Below are positions 1 to 9,118 of a stretch of DNA of 64,000 bases, one piece after another (position 1 is the stretch's first letter; every line of letters begins with the position of its first letter). A program made the translations under genes and the position numbers. Source of the DNA: Nocardia sputorum (GTDB lineage: Bacteria; Actinomycetota; Actinomycetes; Mycobacteriales; Mycobacteriaceae); NCBI RefSeq assembly GCF_027924405.1, contig NZ_AP026978.1, positions 1,612,001 through 1,676,000 on the forward strand, in the 5' to 3' direction. Under the pieces are notes generated by a model. It was not told where the DNA came from and ran no database searches. It saw nothing but the letters and a program-made list of their open reading frames with translations.

Positions 1-157
1 GCTGCGCGAACGCGCGATCGCCGCGCAGATAGCGGGTGAGCTGTCCGAACCTGGTCGCGACCGAGGTCGTCGGCAACACGGGGTATGGGCCCACCCACGG
101 CACGAAGAAGCTGGTGGCGCTCCCTCCACCCGGTCGGGGTAGTTCCAGAACAGTCAT
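1..157 (-). CDS. Unidentified protein, N-terminal part (cut by window edge)
   Basis: The reverse strand is open from an ATG at 157 to the window edge, giving 52 residues that begin MTVLELPRPGGG and continue through FFVPWVGPYPVLPTTS. Third codon positions are strongly G/C, as in the neighbouring genes, and a purine-rich GGAAAG lies three bases before the ATG. I do not recognise the family. In mycobacteria the gene next to sepIVA varies, so synteny does not name it. The gene would be transcribed divergently from sepIVA across a 380-bp gap. Confidence 0.5.
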   Translation of the reverse strand, partial: MTVLELPRPGGGSATSFFVPWVGPYPVLPTTSVATRFGQLTRYLRGDRAFAQ

Positions 158-538
158 CGTCTTTCCGATCGAACACAGGCCATCGGCAGAGACAACGGCG
201 ATGGTGATCGCCCGCTTCCCCGTCGACTCTTGGCAGGTTCCGTTCCTCGCGCATGTTCAGCGATCGCTGACGCGTCGGAACCTGTCAACATTCGACGGCA
301 GGTTGCCCGTACCTCCGGCTTCCTGGTCCGCGATCCGGGGACCGCGGTAGGGGTGAAGATCTTGGTCGACCTTCCAGAAGAATGTAACACGAAGCGGAGA
401 GGCGGTCTCCACTTGATTTCTGTGGCGTGCGAGACACTGGCCCGACACACCGGAAAGTGACTCGGCACGAGCGGTGACGACGGGCACACTGGGGCTCGGC
501 GGAAAGTTTCGCCGTGAGTCCGCAGGAGGGTAGTGAGC
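158..538. other. Intergenic region between divergent genes, with dyads
   Basis: No convincing coding frame is seen. The stretch holds a 9-bp inverted repeat, CAGGTTCCG at 234-242 and CGGAACCTG at 276-284, with a separate perfect 12-bp palindrome CAGCGATCGCTG at 258-269 between the arms. It must carry the promoters for the two divergent genes. No clear -35/-10 pair could be assigned. Confidence 0.5.
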
Positions 539-1285
539 ATGTATCGCGTATTCGAAGCGCTCGACGAACTGGTCGCCATTGTCGAAGAGGCCCGCGGCAT
601 CCCGCCGACCCGCAGCTGCATCGTGCCGCGCGGCGACGTGCTCGAGCTACTCGACGACGTCCGCGACGCGCTGCCCGGCGAACTCGACGACGCCCAGGAC
701 GTGCTCGACCATCGCGACAAGATCGTCTCCGATGCCAGGACCGCGGCCGAGACCGCCGTGACCGGCGCGAACGAGCAGGCCGAGCGCACCATCGGCTCCG
801 CGCGCGAGGAAGCCGACCGCATCCTGGCCGACGCCAAGGCGCATGCCGACCGCATGGTCGCCGAGGCGAGCGCGCACGCCGATCGTCTCGTCGCCTCCGC
901 TCAGGAGGAAGCCGACCGCGTGGTGGCCGACGGGAATGCCGAATACGAGGCGGTGACCGGACGGGCGCGCGTCGAGTCCGAGCGGATGATCGAGGCGGGC
1001 AAGGCCGCCTACGACCGTTCCGTCGCCGAAGGGCTCGCCGAGCAGGAGCGGCTGGTCACGCAGACCGAGGTGGTCCGCGCCGCGCACGCCGAATCGGCCA
1101 GGGTGATCGACGCCGCGCATGCCGAAGCCGATCGCCTGCGCGAGGAATGCGACCACTACGTCGACTCCAGGCTGGCCGATTTCGAGGAGACGCTGACCAG
1201 CACGCTGCGCACGGTCGGACGGGGGCGGCATCAGCTGCGCAGCGGGGCGGGCGCACCCGACTACGCCGGCGAATTCCGCAGGTAG
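539..1285 (+). CDS. sepIVA: SepIVA, DivIVA-like septation protein
   Basis: This 248-residue coiled-coil protein matches the mycobacterial septation regulator SepIVA (Rv2927c), which acts with the divisome and peptidoglycan precursor enzymes. The start MYRVFEALDELVAIVEEA, the segment VPRGDVLELLDD and the end VGRGRHQLR are family hallmarks. The centre is a long heptad-rich coil of repeated DRI/ADRMV/HADRLV blocks with many Ala, Glu and Arg. An in-frame GTG lies at 533, but the AGGAGGG at 524-530 is only two bases from it and eight from the ATG at 539, so the ATG is preferred; it also restores the usual family N-terminus. As in mycobacteria it leads into the DUF177-rnc-mutM set. Confidence 0.92.
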   Translation: MYRVFEALDELVAIVEEARGIPPTRSCIVPRGDVLELLDDVRDALPGELDDAQDVLDHRDKIVSDARTAAETAVTGANEQAERTIGSAREEADRILADAKAHADRMVAEASAHADRLVASAQEEADRVVADGNAEYEAVTGRARVESERMIEAGKAAYDRSVAEGLAEQERLVTQTEVVRAAHAESARVIDAAHAEADRLREECDHYVDSRLADFEETLTSTLRTVGRGRHQLRSGAGAPDYAGEFRR

Positions 1286-1366
1286 CGGCGTCGAACGGAG
1301 TGGGGCGGGTTTGGGTCCGTCCCGCATGATCGCGTATTGTTGAGTGGTTGCCCGTATCCCTCGATC

Positions 1367-2011
1367 GTGAGTGAGTTCGTGATGCCCGCCGGTTCCGGTT
1401 CCGCGTCGCGTCCGCAGTCGGCCAAGCGCCGGCTGCCGGACGGTGGTTTCGTGCTGGACACCCGCAGCCTCGGTCGCAGGCCGGGGACCATGCGCGAGCT
1501 GCGCCGCACCGTCACCACCGAGCAGCGGATCGGCCTGGATCTGATCGCCGTTCCCGTGGGCGCGCAGGTGGAACTCGACCTGCAGTTGCAGGCGGTGTCC
1601 GAGGGTGTGCTGGTCACCGGGACGGTGTCCGCGCCGGTCGAAGGCGAGTGCTCGCGCTGCCTCGAGCCGTTCGGCGACGAGATCACCTTGCAAGTGACCG
1701 AGTTGTTCGCTTACCCGCACAGCACCACGGAGCAGACCACCGAGGACGACGAGGTCTACCGCATGGTCGACGACCTCATCGATCTGGAGCCCGTGGTGAT
1801 CGACGCCGTCGGCCTGGAGCTGCCGCTGCAGCCGCTGTGCACGCCCGATTGCGCGGGATTGTGCCCGGAATGCGGCGTACGGATGGCGATTGCGGGATCC
1901 GACCACCGGCATGAGATACTTGACCCTCGCTGGGCCGGACTGGCTAAATTCGCCTCCGGATCGCCCGGCACCGGCAGCCCCGACGAGGGTGCGGCCGACC
2001 GAGACCACTGA
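1367..2011 (+). CDS. DUF177 (YceD-like) metal-binding protein
   Basis: The product belongs to the DUF177/YceD family, almost always placed just upstream of the L32 gene and thought to link ribosomal protein or rRNA accumulation with neighbouring functions; the biochemical role is not settled. Typical motifs are the [11 protein letters not shown] segment and the C-terminal [13 protein letters not shown] cysteine cluster, which resembles a zinc site. The C-terminus trails into a Gly/Ser/Asp-rich tail. The open frame begins at 1337. I chose the GTG at 1367 because it gives an N-terminus close to the family length; an ATG at 1382 is an alternative. No good ribosome site precedes either, and a weak TATCCC six bases before 1367 may mean a leaderless start. 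Confidence 0.85.
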   Translation: MSEFVMPAGSGSASRPQSAKRRLPDGGFVLDTRSLGRRPGTMRELRRTVTTEQRIGLDLIAVPVGAQVELDLQLQAVSEGVLVTGTVSAPVEGECSRCLEPFGDEITLQVTELFAYPHSTTEQTTEDDEVYRMVDDLIDLEPVVIDAVGLELPLQPLCTPDCAGLCPECGVRMAIAGSDHRHEILDPRWAGLAKFASGSPGTGSPDEGAADRDH

Positions 2012-2063
2012 GCAATACCGATCAGCCGAACCGGCAGAGCAATCAGACAGAGGAGAAGTAGTC

Positions 2064-2246
2064 GTGGCCGTTCCCAAGCGCCGGATGTCCCGTTCCAACA
2101 CCAGGTCGCGGCGCAGCCAGTGGAAGGCCACCGCGCCGACCCTGATCACCTGCCCGAACCGCGCGTGCGGCGAGAAGACTCTCCCGCACATCGCGTGCCC
2201 GTCCTGCGGCACCTACAAGGGCCGCCAGGTCACCGCCGCGGTCTGA
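2064..2246 (+). CDS. rpmF: 50S ribosomal protein L32
   Basis: The 60-residue basic protein starts [20 protein letters not shown], as L32 does, and ends in CPNRACGEK...[12 protein letters not shown]. Cysteines 30, 35, 45 and 48 form the zinc ribbon, so this is the zinc-binding (C+) form. L32 sits near the peptidyl-transferase region of the large subunit. The GTG is preceded by AGAGGAGAAG at 2050-2059. The gene lies 52 bp after the DUF177 gene and just before rnc; M. tuberculosis lacks rpmF at this point, whereas many other bacteria keep the DUF177-rpmF pair. Confidence 0.96.
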   Translation: MAVPKRRMSRSNTRSRRSQWKATAPTLITCPNRACGEKTLPHIACPSCGTYKGRQVTAAV

Positions 2247-2268
2247 TCGTTCGACCTGTCGTAGCAAC

Positions 2269-2982
2269 GTGACCGACGAACCCGACTCGTCCGGTGAACA
2301 CGCGAGCCTGCTCGCCGCGTTGGGCGTCGATGTGCAGCCGGACCTGTTGCGTCTCGCGCTGACCCATCGCTCGTACGCGTACGAGAACGGCGGTCTGCCG
2401 ACGAACGAGCGTCTCGAGTTCCTCGGCGACTCCGTGCTCGGGCTGAGCATCACCGAACGGCTGTATCACGAACATCCCTCGAAGAGCGAGGGTGAGCTGG
2501 CCAAACTGCGCGCGAGCGTGGTGAACATGCGCGCCCTCGCGGAAGTGGCCCGCGGGCTCGGCGAAGGCGGCCTCGGTGTGCACCTGCTGCTCGGCAAAGG
2601 TGAGGAACTCACCGGCGGCCGGGACAAGGAGAGCATCCTCGCCGACGGCATGGAGTCGCTGCTCGGCGCCGTGCATCTGCAGCACGGCATCGAAGTGGCT
2701 CGCTCCGTGGTGTTGCGGCTGTTCGCGGAGCTGCTCGAGCGTGGACCGCGCATGGGCGCGGGCCTGGACTGGAAGACGAGCCTGCAGGAACTCACCGCCG
2801 AGCGTGGTCTCGGCGTGCCCAGCTACGAGATCACCTCGACGGGGCCGGACCACGACAAGGAATTCACCGCCACCACGGTGGTCGGCGGACGAGCCTACGG
2901 GCAAGGTGTAGGCCGGTCGAAGAAGGAAGCCGAGCAGAAGGCCGCGGGGGCCGCCTACGAGGCGCTGACCGCCGAAACCTGA
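2269..2982 (+). CDS. rnc: Ribonuclease III
   Basis: This 237-residue endonuclease cleaves double-stranded RNA in rRNA and mRNA processing. The N-terminal catalytic domain carries the signature [13 protein letters not shown] (residues 46-58) with the acidic residues E47, E50 and D54, and a second acidic region around [11 protein letters not shown]. The C-terminal third is a double-stranded RNA-binding domain, seen from DWKTSLQEL through [14 protein letters not shown]. The start is the GTG 22 bases after rpmF. Its stop is followed after one base by the mutM start, so the two are almost certainly co-translated. Confidence 0.96.
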   Translation: MTDEPDSSGEHASLLAALGVDVQPDLLRLALTHRSYAYENGGLPTNERLEFLGDSVLGLSITERLYHEHPSKSEGELAKLRASVVNMRALAEVARGLGEGGLGVHLLLGKGEELTGGRDKESILADGMESLLGAVHLQHGIEVARSVVLRLFAELLERGPRMGAGLDWKTSLQELTAERGLGVPSYEITSTGPDHDKEFTATTVVGGRAYGQGVGRSKKEAEQKAAGAAYEALTAET

Positions 2983-2983
2983 C

Positions 2984-3844
2984 GTGCCCGAACTACCCGA
3001 GGTCGAGGTCGTGCGACGCGGGCTCGCCGAACATGCGGTGGGCCGGGTCGTCGAATCGGTGGCGATCACCCATCCCCGCTCGGTGCGCCGCCATCTCGAA
3101 GGCGCCGCCGATCTCGCCGCCCGGCTGACCGGCCTCGAGGTCGAGTCGGCCGAGCGGCGCGGCAAATTCCTCTGGCTGACCTTCGACGACCCGGAAGCGG
3201 CCCTGGTCGTGCATCTCGGCATGAGCGGTCAGATGCTGGTCCAGCCCATGGACGCGCCGTTGGAGAAGCACGCGCATATCCGCGCCACCTTCGGCGACGG
3301 CACCCAGCTGCGCTTCGTCGACCAGCGCACTTTCGGCGGCTGGGCGCTCGCCCCGCTGGTCGAGGTGGACGGTACCCTGGTGCCGCAGCCCGTCGCGCAC
3401 ATCGCCCGCGACCCGCTGGACCCGCGTTTCGACGTCGAGTCCGTGGTCGCCGCCATCCGGGGCAAACAGAGTGAGATCAAACGCGTCCTGCTCGATCAAG
3501 GCGTCGTCTCCGGGATCGGCAACATCTACGCCGACGAGGCGCTGTGGCGTGCGAAGATCCACGGCGGCCGGCTCGCCTCGGGGCTGTCGCGGCCCGCGGT
3601 GCGCGGGTTGCTGGCCGAAGTCGGCGCGGTGATGGGCGAAGCGCTCGCGGCGGGCGGTACCTCGTTCGACGCGCTCTATGTGAACGTCAACGGCCAGTCG
3701 GGCTACTTCGAACGCTCGCTCGCCGTATACGGTCGGGAGCACGAACCGTGTCGCCGGTGTGGTGCGCCGATCATTCGGGAGCGGTTCATGAACCGCTCGT
3801 CCTACTCCTGCCCGCGCTGCCAGCCGAAGCCTCGTCGTCGGTAG
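2984..3844 (+). CDS. mutM: Formamidopyrimidine-DNA glycosylase
   Basis: Fpg/MutM removes oxidised purines such as 8-oxoguanine and nicks the abasic site. The start [14 protein letters not shown] gives the catalytic Pro2 (after Met removal) and Glu3, and Lys61 in RRGKFLW is the conserved backbone-contacting lysine. The C-terminus has the zinc finger C256-X2-C259...C276-X2-C279, needed for DNA binding. Length 286 is normal. The GTG start is one base from the rnc stop, the arrangement known from mycobacteria (rnc-fpg). After this gene the conserved order is broken by accessory genes. Confidence 0.96.
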   Translation: MPELPEVEVVRRGLAEHAVGRVVESVAITHPRSVRRHLEGAADLAARLTGLEVESAERRGKFLWLTFDDPEAALVVHLGMSGQMLVQPMDAPLEKHAHIRATFGDGTQLRFVDQRTFGGWALAPLVEVDGTLVPQPVAHIARDPLDPRFDVESVVAAIRGKQSEIKRVLLDQGVVSGIGNIYADEALWRAKIHGGRLASGLSRPAVRGLLAEVGAVMGEALAAGGTSFDALYVNVNGQSGYFERSLAVYGREHEPCRRCGAPIIRERFMNRSSYSCPRCQPKPRRR

Positions 3845-3908
3845 CGCGGGCGAGCTACCGTTTCCTCAGGGCGGTTCGGAATGTCAGCCGACCGTGAGGA
3901 AGGGAAGC

Positions 3909-4490
3909 ATGCGCAAGCTCACCTATTACGTCGCGTCGACCATTGACGGATTCATCGCCACCGAGGACGGCTCGGTCGATTTCTTCCCCGTCGGCGGCGA
4001 TCACGGTCCGTCTATCAACGCGCAGTACCCCGAGACGCTGCCGACCAAGGTGCGCGAGGCGATCGGGTTGGAGGAACGCAATCGCTACTTCGACACGGTG
4101 CTGATGGGGCGCAAGACGCACGACTTCGGCGTCCGCACCGGCACCTCGACTCCGTACGCGCACCTGCGGCAGTTCGTGGTCTCGACCACGCTGCCCGAGA
4201 GCCCGGATCCGGCCGTCGAGCTGATCTCGGAGAACCCGGTCGAGCGGGTCCGTGCGCTCAAGCGGGAGAGCGGATTGGGCATCTGGCTGTGCGGTGGTGG
4301 CGAACTGGCGCAGGTGCTGCTGCCGGAGATCGACCAGATCTTCCTCAAGCTCTACCCGATCGTGCTCGGCCGCGGCCGAGCGCTGTTCGGCGCCGGGTCG
4401 CGGCTGCCGGAACCGGCCAAGTTCCGGGTGATCACCAGCACGGTGTTCGAGGACGGGGTGGCGTTCGTCAAATACAGCCGGGTGCCGTAG
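3909..4490 (+). CDS. RibD C-terminal/dihydrofolate reductase-like protein
   Basis: The 193-residue protein belongs to the dihydrofolate reductase-like RibD C-terminal superfamily: it opens with MRKLTYYVASTIDGFIA, has the nucleotide-binding VLMGRKTHDFG loop near residue 60, and ends with LYPIVLGRGRALFG and a short beta tail. Stand-alone members are predicted NADPH reductases of unknown substrate and are not proven to act in riboflavin or folate synthesis. AGGAAGGGAA directly precedes the ATG at 3909, which is why a GTG five codons upstream was not used. It is 64 bp after mutM and three bases before the PHP gene. Confidence 0.85.
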   Translation: MRKLTYYVASTIDGFIATEDGSVDFFPVGGDHGPSINAQYPETLPTKVREAIGLEERNRYFDTVLMGRKTHDFGVRTGTSTPYAHLRQFVVSTTLPESPDPAVELISENPVERVRALKRESGLGIWLCGGGELAQVLLPEIDQIFLKLYPIVLGRGRALFGAGSRLPEPAKFRVITSTVFEDGVAFVKYSRVP

Positions 4491-4493
4491 CGC

Positions 4494-5555
4494 GTGCCGG
4501 ACCAGCAACCGAGTGGCATGCCGGACCAGGCCGCGGCGCCCGGTCCGGAGGCGGCGTTGCGGGAGATCGGCTTCTGGCTCGAGCGCTCCCGGGCGGAAAC
4601 CCATCGGGTGAAGGCGTACCGGCGCGCCGCCGACGTCGTGGCGGGATTGCCCGCCGACGAGCGCGAGGCGCGCCGGGCGGCCCGCAGCTGGACCGAGCTC
4701 GCGGGCATCGGACCCAAGACCGCCGCCGTCATCGAACAGGCGTACGCGGGTGAGGTGCCGCGCTACCTGGCCGAGTTGCGCGCGGCCGCGCAGCCGATCG
4801 GAGCCCCGGGCAAGCCGTTGCGGGAGCGACTGCGCGGCGATCTGCACACGCACTCGAATTGGTCCGACGGCGGCAGCCCGATCGAGGAGATGATGCGGGT
4901 GGCGGCCGCGCTCGGGCACGAATACTGCGCCCTGACCGATCATTCGCCGCGCCTGACCGTGGCCAACGGATTGTCCGCCGACCGGCTGCGCAAGCAGCTG
5001 GACGTAGTGGCCGAGCTCAACGAGCGGATGGCGCCGTTCCGCATCCTCACCGGCATCGAAGTGGACATTCTCGACGACGGCGCCCTCGACCAGCAGGCGG
5101 ATCTGCTGGCCCGGCTGGACATCGTCGTGGCGAGCGTGCATTCGCACCTGCGCGACGACAGCGCCACCATGACCAAACGGATGGCGTACGCGGTCGCCGA
5201 CCCCAACGTCGACGTGCTCGGCCACTGCACCGGGCGGCTGGTCGCGGGTGGTCGCGGCACCCGGCCGGAGTCGACGTTCGACGCCGAGGTGGTGTTCGAG
5301 GCATGCCGCACCTACGGCACCGCCGTGGAGATCAACAGCAGGCCCGAACGACTCGACCCTCCTTCGCGCTTGCTGCGACTCGCGGCCGAGATGGGCTGTC
5401 ACTTCTCGATCGACACCGACGCGCACGCACCCGGCCAGCTCGACTGGCAGGGTTACGGCTGTGAGCGCGCGGTCGCGAACGGTGTCGCGGCGGAACGGGT
5501 GATCAACACCTGGCCGCTGGCGGATCTCCTCGCCTGGACTCGCGCGCAAGGGTGA
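4494..5555 (+). CDS. PHP-domain phosphoesterase with helix-hairpin-helix (PolX-like, no polymerase)
   Basis: The protein resembles the outer parts of bacterial PolX without its nucleotidyltransferase core. The first 100 residues have a helix-hairpin-helix DNA-binding region (LAGIGPKTAAVIEQAY). A PHP metallo-phosphoesterase domain follows from about residue 115, with DLHTHSNWSDGG, LTDHSPR, GIEVDIL, SVHSHL, GHCTGR and the closing SIDTDAHAP, which together supply the His/Asp metal ligands. A role in DNA 3'-end trimming or another phosphoester hydrolysis is inferred. The GTG start at 4494 is three bases from the previous stop; a second candidate is ATG 4518. Confidence 0.85.
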   Translation: MPDQQPSGMPDQAAAPGPEAALREIGFWLERSRAETHRVKAYRRAADVVAGLPADEREARRAARSWTELAGIGPKTAAVIEQAYAGEVPRYLAELRAAAQPIGAPGKPLRERLRGDLHTHSNWSDGGSPIEEMMRVAAALGHEYCALTDHSPRLTVANGLSADRLRKQLDVVAELNERMAPFRILTGIEVDILDDGALDQQADLLARLDIVVASVHSHLRDDSATMTKRMAYAVADPNVDVLGHCTGRLVAGGRGTRPESTFDAEVVFEACRTYGTAVEINSRPERLDPPSRLLRLAAEMGCHFSIDTDAHAPGQLDWQGYGCERAVANGVAAERVINTWPLADLLAWTRAQG

Positions 5556-5658
5556 CCGCGGGGTCAACTATTGTCGAATACTCCGACATTGCCTGTGTCG
5601 GAACTGGATTGCCGCCGAGAATGAGGGCCACACGGATTGCTGGGGGTGGGATCAACTG

Positions 5659-7185
5659 GTGGGCGACTTTCCGCTCGAAATCGTACTCGCGCTCATCGGT
5701 ATCGCCGTGCCCGTCGGGGCGTTCCTGTGGGAGTTCGTCTTCGCAGGCCGTAGGCGACTCGGCTATCGGGTACAGATGGACACCCCGGTCACCGGTGAGA
5801 TCGAGTCGGTGTTCCCCGGAGTGCTGCCGCAGCTGCGCCCGTCGTCCGACGGAGCCAGTCCGGACCTGAAGGACATCTCGGTCGTGCTGGTGCGCATCGA
5901 GAACAGTGGCGTCACGACGATCGATACCCATGACTACAAGGCGCCGGACGCCGCGCGGATCGGCTTGCACCTGCGCTTTCCGCAGCGCAGGGTGATCGGG
6001 ATGGCGGTGAACGAACTCAGCGATCCCGCGCTGGCCGACAACCTCGACGCCGACTCCGGCATCGCGGTGCGCGAGGACACCGGCGGGCACATCGGCGTGA
6101 TCGATCTGCCGAAGGTGCCGCTCGGGCCCGGCGATCATTACAAGATCCTGGCGATCCTGCAGCGTTCCGAAGGCGTCGGCGAATATCCGCAACCGGTGCT
6201 GCGGGGCGGCATCAAAGGCGGGCGGATCACCGAGACTCGCAGCCGCACCGGGATTCCCCTGATGATGGTCGCGCTCACCGTGTTCTTGGTGCTGGTGATC
6301 GTCGTCCAGCTGGTGGTGGCCGCGCTGGAGCCGTCGCCGACGCCACTGAACTGCGCCTCGGGAAAACTGACCGTGGTCGGGTCGTCGGCGTTCGGGCCGG
6401 TGCTCGAGGAAGCCGCCCGGCAGTACCGGAAGCGTTGCACCGAGGCGGATTTCGCCTTCGGCTTCGAAGGCACCGAGCGCGGATTGGACCGGCTCGCCGA
6501 AGAGGGCGCGGGCAACGCAGGGTTGCTCGCCATCACCGACGGCGCGAAGGGCAGTGGTTATCCGGCGTTGGTGCACCGTCCGCTCGCGTTGTCGCTGTTC
6601 GCCCTGGTCGTGCATCCCGGCGTCGGGGTCCGCGGTCTCACCGTCGCCCAGGTCCAGGATCTGTACCGGGGCAAGATCGGCAACTGGCGGGCGGTGGGCG
6701 GTCCGGACCTGCCGGTGGTGCTGGTCAACCGCACCCCGGGCTCGGGTTCGCGGAACACGCTCGAGCGCAGGTTGCTCGACGGCTCCCAGCCGGATCGCTC
6801 GCACCTGAGCTGCACGGCGCTGAAGGGCACGGTCATCACCGAGCCCGCGCACTGCGAGGTGCAGGTGACCGCCGACATGCGCAAGGCGGTGGCCGAGATC
6901 CCCGGCGCCATCGGCTATGCGGAGTTCTCCGAGGCCGTCGACGCGGGTTTGCCGACTCTCGTGATCGACGGTGTGGCCCCCGGCCGCGACGCCGCTGTGC
7001 GGCGCACCTATCCCTTCTGGGGAGTCGAGTACGCCTACAGCAACGGCGAGTTGCCCGGGGACTCGCTGGCCGCGAGTTTCCTGCACTTCCTCACCGATCA
7101 GACCGGCAAAGAGGTGCTGCGCGCGCACGGCAACGCACCGTGCGCCGACCTGCCCGACCCCGGCCGCTGCCTGCCGGATCGGTGA
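5659..7185 (+). CDS. Membrane-anchored PstS-like phosphate/ligand-binding protein
   Basis: The 508-residue protein has a membrane segment at residues 4-25, a soluble part to about 195 (ending in basic TETRSRTG), a second membrane helix at about 200-222 (MMVALTVFLVLVIVVQLVV), and then an extracytoplasmic periplasmic-binding fold of the PstS class. That fold shows LTVVGSSAFGPVLEEAA, GSGYPALVHRPLAL and VNRTPGSGSRNTLERRLL, the last being the phosphate-loop-like TxGSGxR region. It lacks a lipoprotein signal, and no pst permease genes are nearby, so a sensing role is as likely as transport. The GTG at 5659 is preceded by GGGGTGGG. Weak TGTCG/CGACA arms at 5572-5588 may be part of its promoter. Confidence 0.75.
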   Translation: MGDFPLEIVLALIGIAVPVGAFLWEFVFAGRRRLGYRVQMDTPVTGEIESVFPGVLPQLRPSSDGASPDLKDISVVLVRIENSGVTTIDTHDYKAPDAARIGLHLRFPQRRVIGMAVNELSDPALADNLDADSGIAVREDTGGHIGVIDLPKVPLGPGDHYKILAILQRSEGVGEYPQPVLRGGIKGGRITETRSRTGIPLMMVALTVFLVLVIVVQLVVAALEPSPTPLNCASGKLTVVGSSAFGPVLEEAARQYRKRCTEADFAFGFEGTERGLDRLAEEGAGNAGLLAITDGAKGSGYPALVHRPLALSLFALVVHPGVGVRGLTVAQVQDLYRGKIGNWRAVGGPDLPVVLVNRTPGSGSRNTLERRLLDGSQPDRSHLSCTALKGTVITEPAHCEVQVTADMRKAVAEIPGAIGYAEFSEAVDAGLPTLVIDGVAPGRDAAVRRTYPFWGVEYAYSNGELPGDSLAASFLHFLTDQTGKEVLRAHGNAPCADLPDPGRCLPDR

Positions 7186-7871
7186 ACTCCGCGCGCTGGG
7201 AGCGCCGAGGTGCCGGTGGGCTGGGCGACGATGACCGCATGACGAAAGTCCCTCTGCGCGAGTTGAATCGGACGCTCCTGGTCCACACGACGACTTCGCC
7301 GCGCCGCTGCGCGATCGCTCGGTGGTGCGCTCCACCATGATTCGACGGGGCGAACCCCTTTCGCCCGGCGCTTCCCGGGCAGGCACCCGCGCGGACTCGC
7401 CGAAACCGGCGAGCTGCTGGTGCCGCTGACGCACGGCCTCGAGCCAGACGTATGGAGCGGTGGCGCGATCGGCACGTCACGGTCGGGCCGGAGCCGAAGC
7501 CCTGCTGCGGTTCGTCGTGGCCGGTGGCGACGCCACCCCGGCCGGCCACGATCCGTAGGTCGTCCTCGACGGGTGATGCGCTGCGGTCGACAAGGCGGGG
7601 CCTCCGGCTTACCCATCGGTTGCCGAACGAACGCTGGGCGGCGCGATTTTTCCCGAACTGTTTGGTTTGAAGATCCCCGTCTGAGGTACCTCCCTCTCGG
7701 CCCCCCTGCTCATGCCGACGGCGTGACCAGGCCAACCAAGCCCCATGGACGGCGGTGCAGCTAGGTCTTCACCCCCGCCGCGGCGGCCACTTAGTTCAGT
7801 TCGGCGCCCGGTACTCCGAGTGCTGGGTGAATGCGAGTGAGTGCTATTTGGTTGTCCCTGGAAGGAGGGTC
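7186..7871. other. Long gap with decayed-looking coding fragments
   Basis: No intact gene fits here. A short frame from ATG 7240 (MTKVPLRELNRTLLVH) stops after 33 codons, and another frame around 7395-7465 reads RGLAETGELLVPLTHGLEPD before losing coherence, as expected of a gene broken by frameshifts. Base composition falls toward 7640-7740, where T-rich runs appear. I could not name the parent gene. Confidence 0.4.
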
Positions 7872-9116
7872 ATGAGCGCGCTTTCCGTGCCGATTTCCGC
7901 GCAGGCGTCGTCCGATCTGGAGATGCCGTCGTGCGACTACTTGTCGACAGACCGTTCCAGCGGCCCGTTTCGCATCGCGATGGTCGTGCCGCCGTACTTC
8001 GACGTGCCGCCCAAGGCGTACGGCGGCGTCGAGGCCGTGGTGGCCGATCTGGTCGACGCGTTGGTGGCCCGTGGCCACGACGTCACGCTGCTGGGCGCGG
8101 GGGAGCCGGGGACGAAGGCGAAGTTCGTGCCGGTGTGGGAGCGGGCGCTGCCCGAGCGGCTCGGAGAGCCGTTCCCCGAGGTCGTGCACGCGCTGCGGGT
8201 GCGCCGCGCCATCGAGGAGCTGGTGGCCACCTCGGGTATCGATCTGGTGCACGACCACACCTTCGCGGGCCCGCTCAACGCGACCGTCTTCCAGAACATG
8301 GGCTTGCCGACGGTGCTCACCGTGCACGGGCCGGTCGAGGACGACATCTACCGCTACTACCAGGATCTGGGCGACGAAGTGGCGCTGGTGGCGATCAGCG
8401 ACCGCCAGCGCGAACTGGCGCCGGGTCTGAATTGGTCCGGGCGCGTGCACAACGCGCTGCACGTCGACGACTGGCCGTTCCGGGTGGAGAAGGACGACTA
8501 CGCGCTGTTCCTCGGCCGGTTCAACGAGTGCAAGGCGCCGCACCTCGCGCTGGAGGCCGCGCACGCCGCCGGGATCCCGCTCGTGCTGGCGGGCAAGTGC
8601 AGCGAGCGTCCGGAGCAGGCCTATTTCGAGGCCAAGGTGCGGCCGCTGTTGACGGAAAACGATCACGTGTTCGGTCTCGCCGACGCGGCGGCCAAGCGTA
8701 AGCTGCTTGCGAATGCGCGTTGCCTGTTGTTCCCAATCCGCTGGGAGGAACCGTTCGGCATGGTGATGATCGAATCCATGGTCTGTGGCACGCCGGTGGT
8801 CGCGCTGCGCGGCGGGGCGGTGTCCGAGGTGATCGTCGACGGCGTGACCGGCCGCATCTGCGAGGATCCCGCCGAGTTGCCCGCGGCCATCGAGGAGGTC
8901 AGGAGCATCGATCCGTACGCGTGCCGAGCCCACGTGCAGGCGAATTTCGGCTCCGACACGCTCGGCTTCGGTTACGAGCAGGTGTATCGCCGGGTGTTGC
9001 GTTCCAAGAAGCGGTTCGGCGCCGCGCCGGTGGACCTCGCGGCGCCTGCTGCCGCGCCGCTCGACGACGCCCCGGCGCCCGGCGCCGCGCCGATCCGGAT
9101 CGCGGCGAGCGGATAG
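7872..9116 (+). CDS. Family 4-like glycosyltransferase
   Basis: The 414-residue protein has the GT-B fold of retaining GT4 transferases. The N-terminal domain begins FRIAMVVPPYFDVPPKAYGG and carries the VHDHTFAGPLN segment; the C-terminal domain has the acceptor/donor region RWEEPFGMVMIESMVCGTPV with the E-X7-E pair (EPFGMVMIE) that binds the nucleotide sugar. GAAGGAGGG ends two bases before ATG 7872, which was chosen over an upstream frame opening at 7755. The last 30 residues are an Ala/Pro-rich tail. It overlaps no gene and is followed after two bases by a debranching-enzyme-like gene, suggesting a joint role in alpha-glucan or other saccharide metabolism; donor and acceptor are unknown. 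Confidence 0.88.
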   Translation: MSALSVPISAQASSDLEMPSCDYLSTDRSSGPFRIAMVVPPYFDVPPKAYGGVEAVVADLVDALVARGHDVTLLGAGEPGTKAKFVPVWERALPERLGEPFPEVVHALRVRRAIEELVATSGIDLVHDHTFAGPLNATVFQNMGLPTVLTVHGPVEDDIYRYYQDLGDEVALVAISDRQRELAPGLNWSGRVHNALHVDDWPFRVEKDDYALFLGRFNECKAPHLALEAAHAAGIPLVLAGKCSERPEQAYFEAKVRPLLTENDHVFGLADAAAKRKLLANARCLLFPIRWEEPFGMVMIESMVCGTPVVALRGGAVSEVIVDGVTGRICEDPAELPAAIEEVRSIDPYACRAHVQANFGSDTLGFGYEQVYRRVLRSKKRFGAAPVDLAAPAAAPLDDAPAPGAAPIRIAASG

Positions 9117-9118
9117 GC

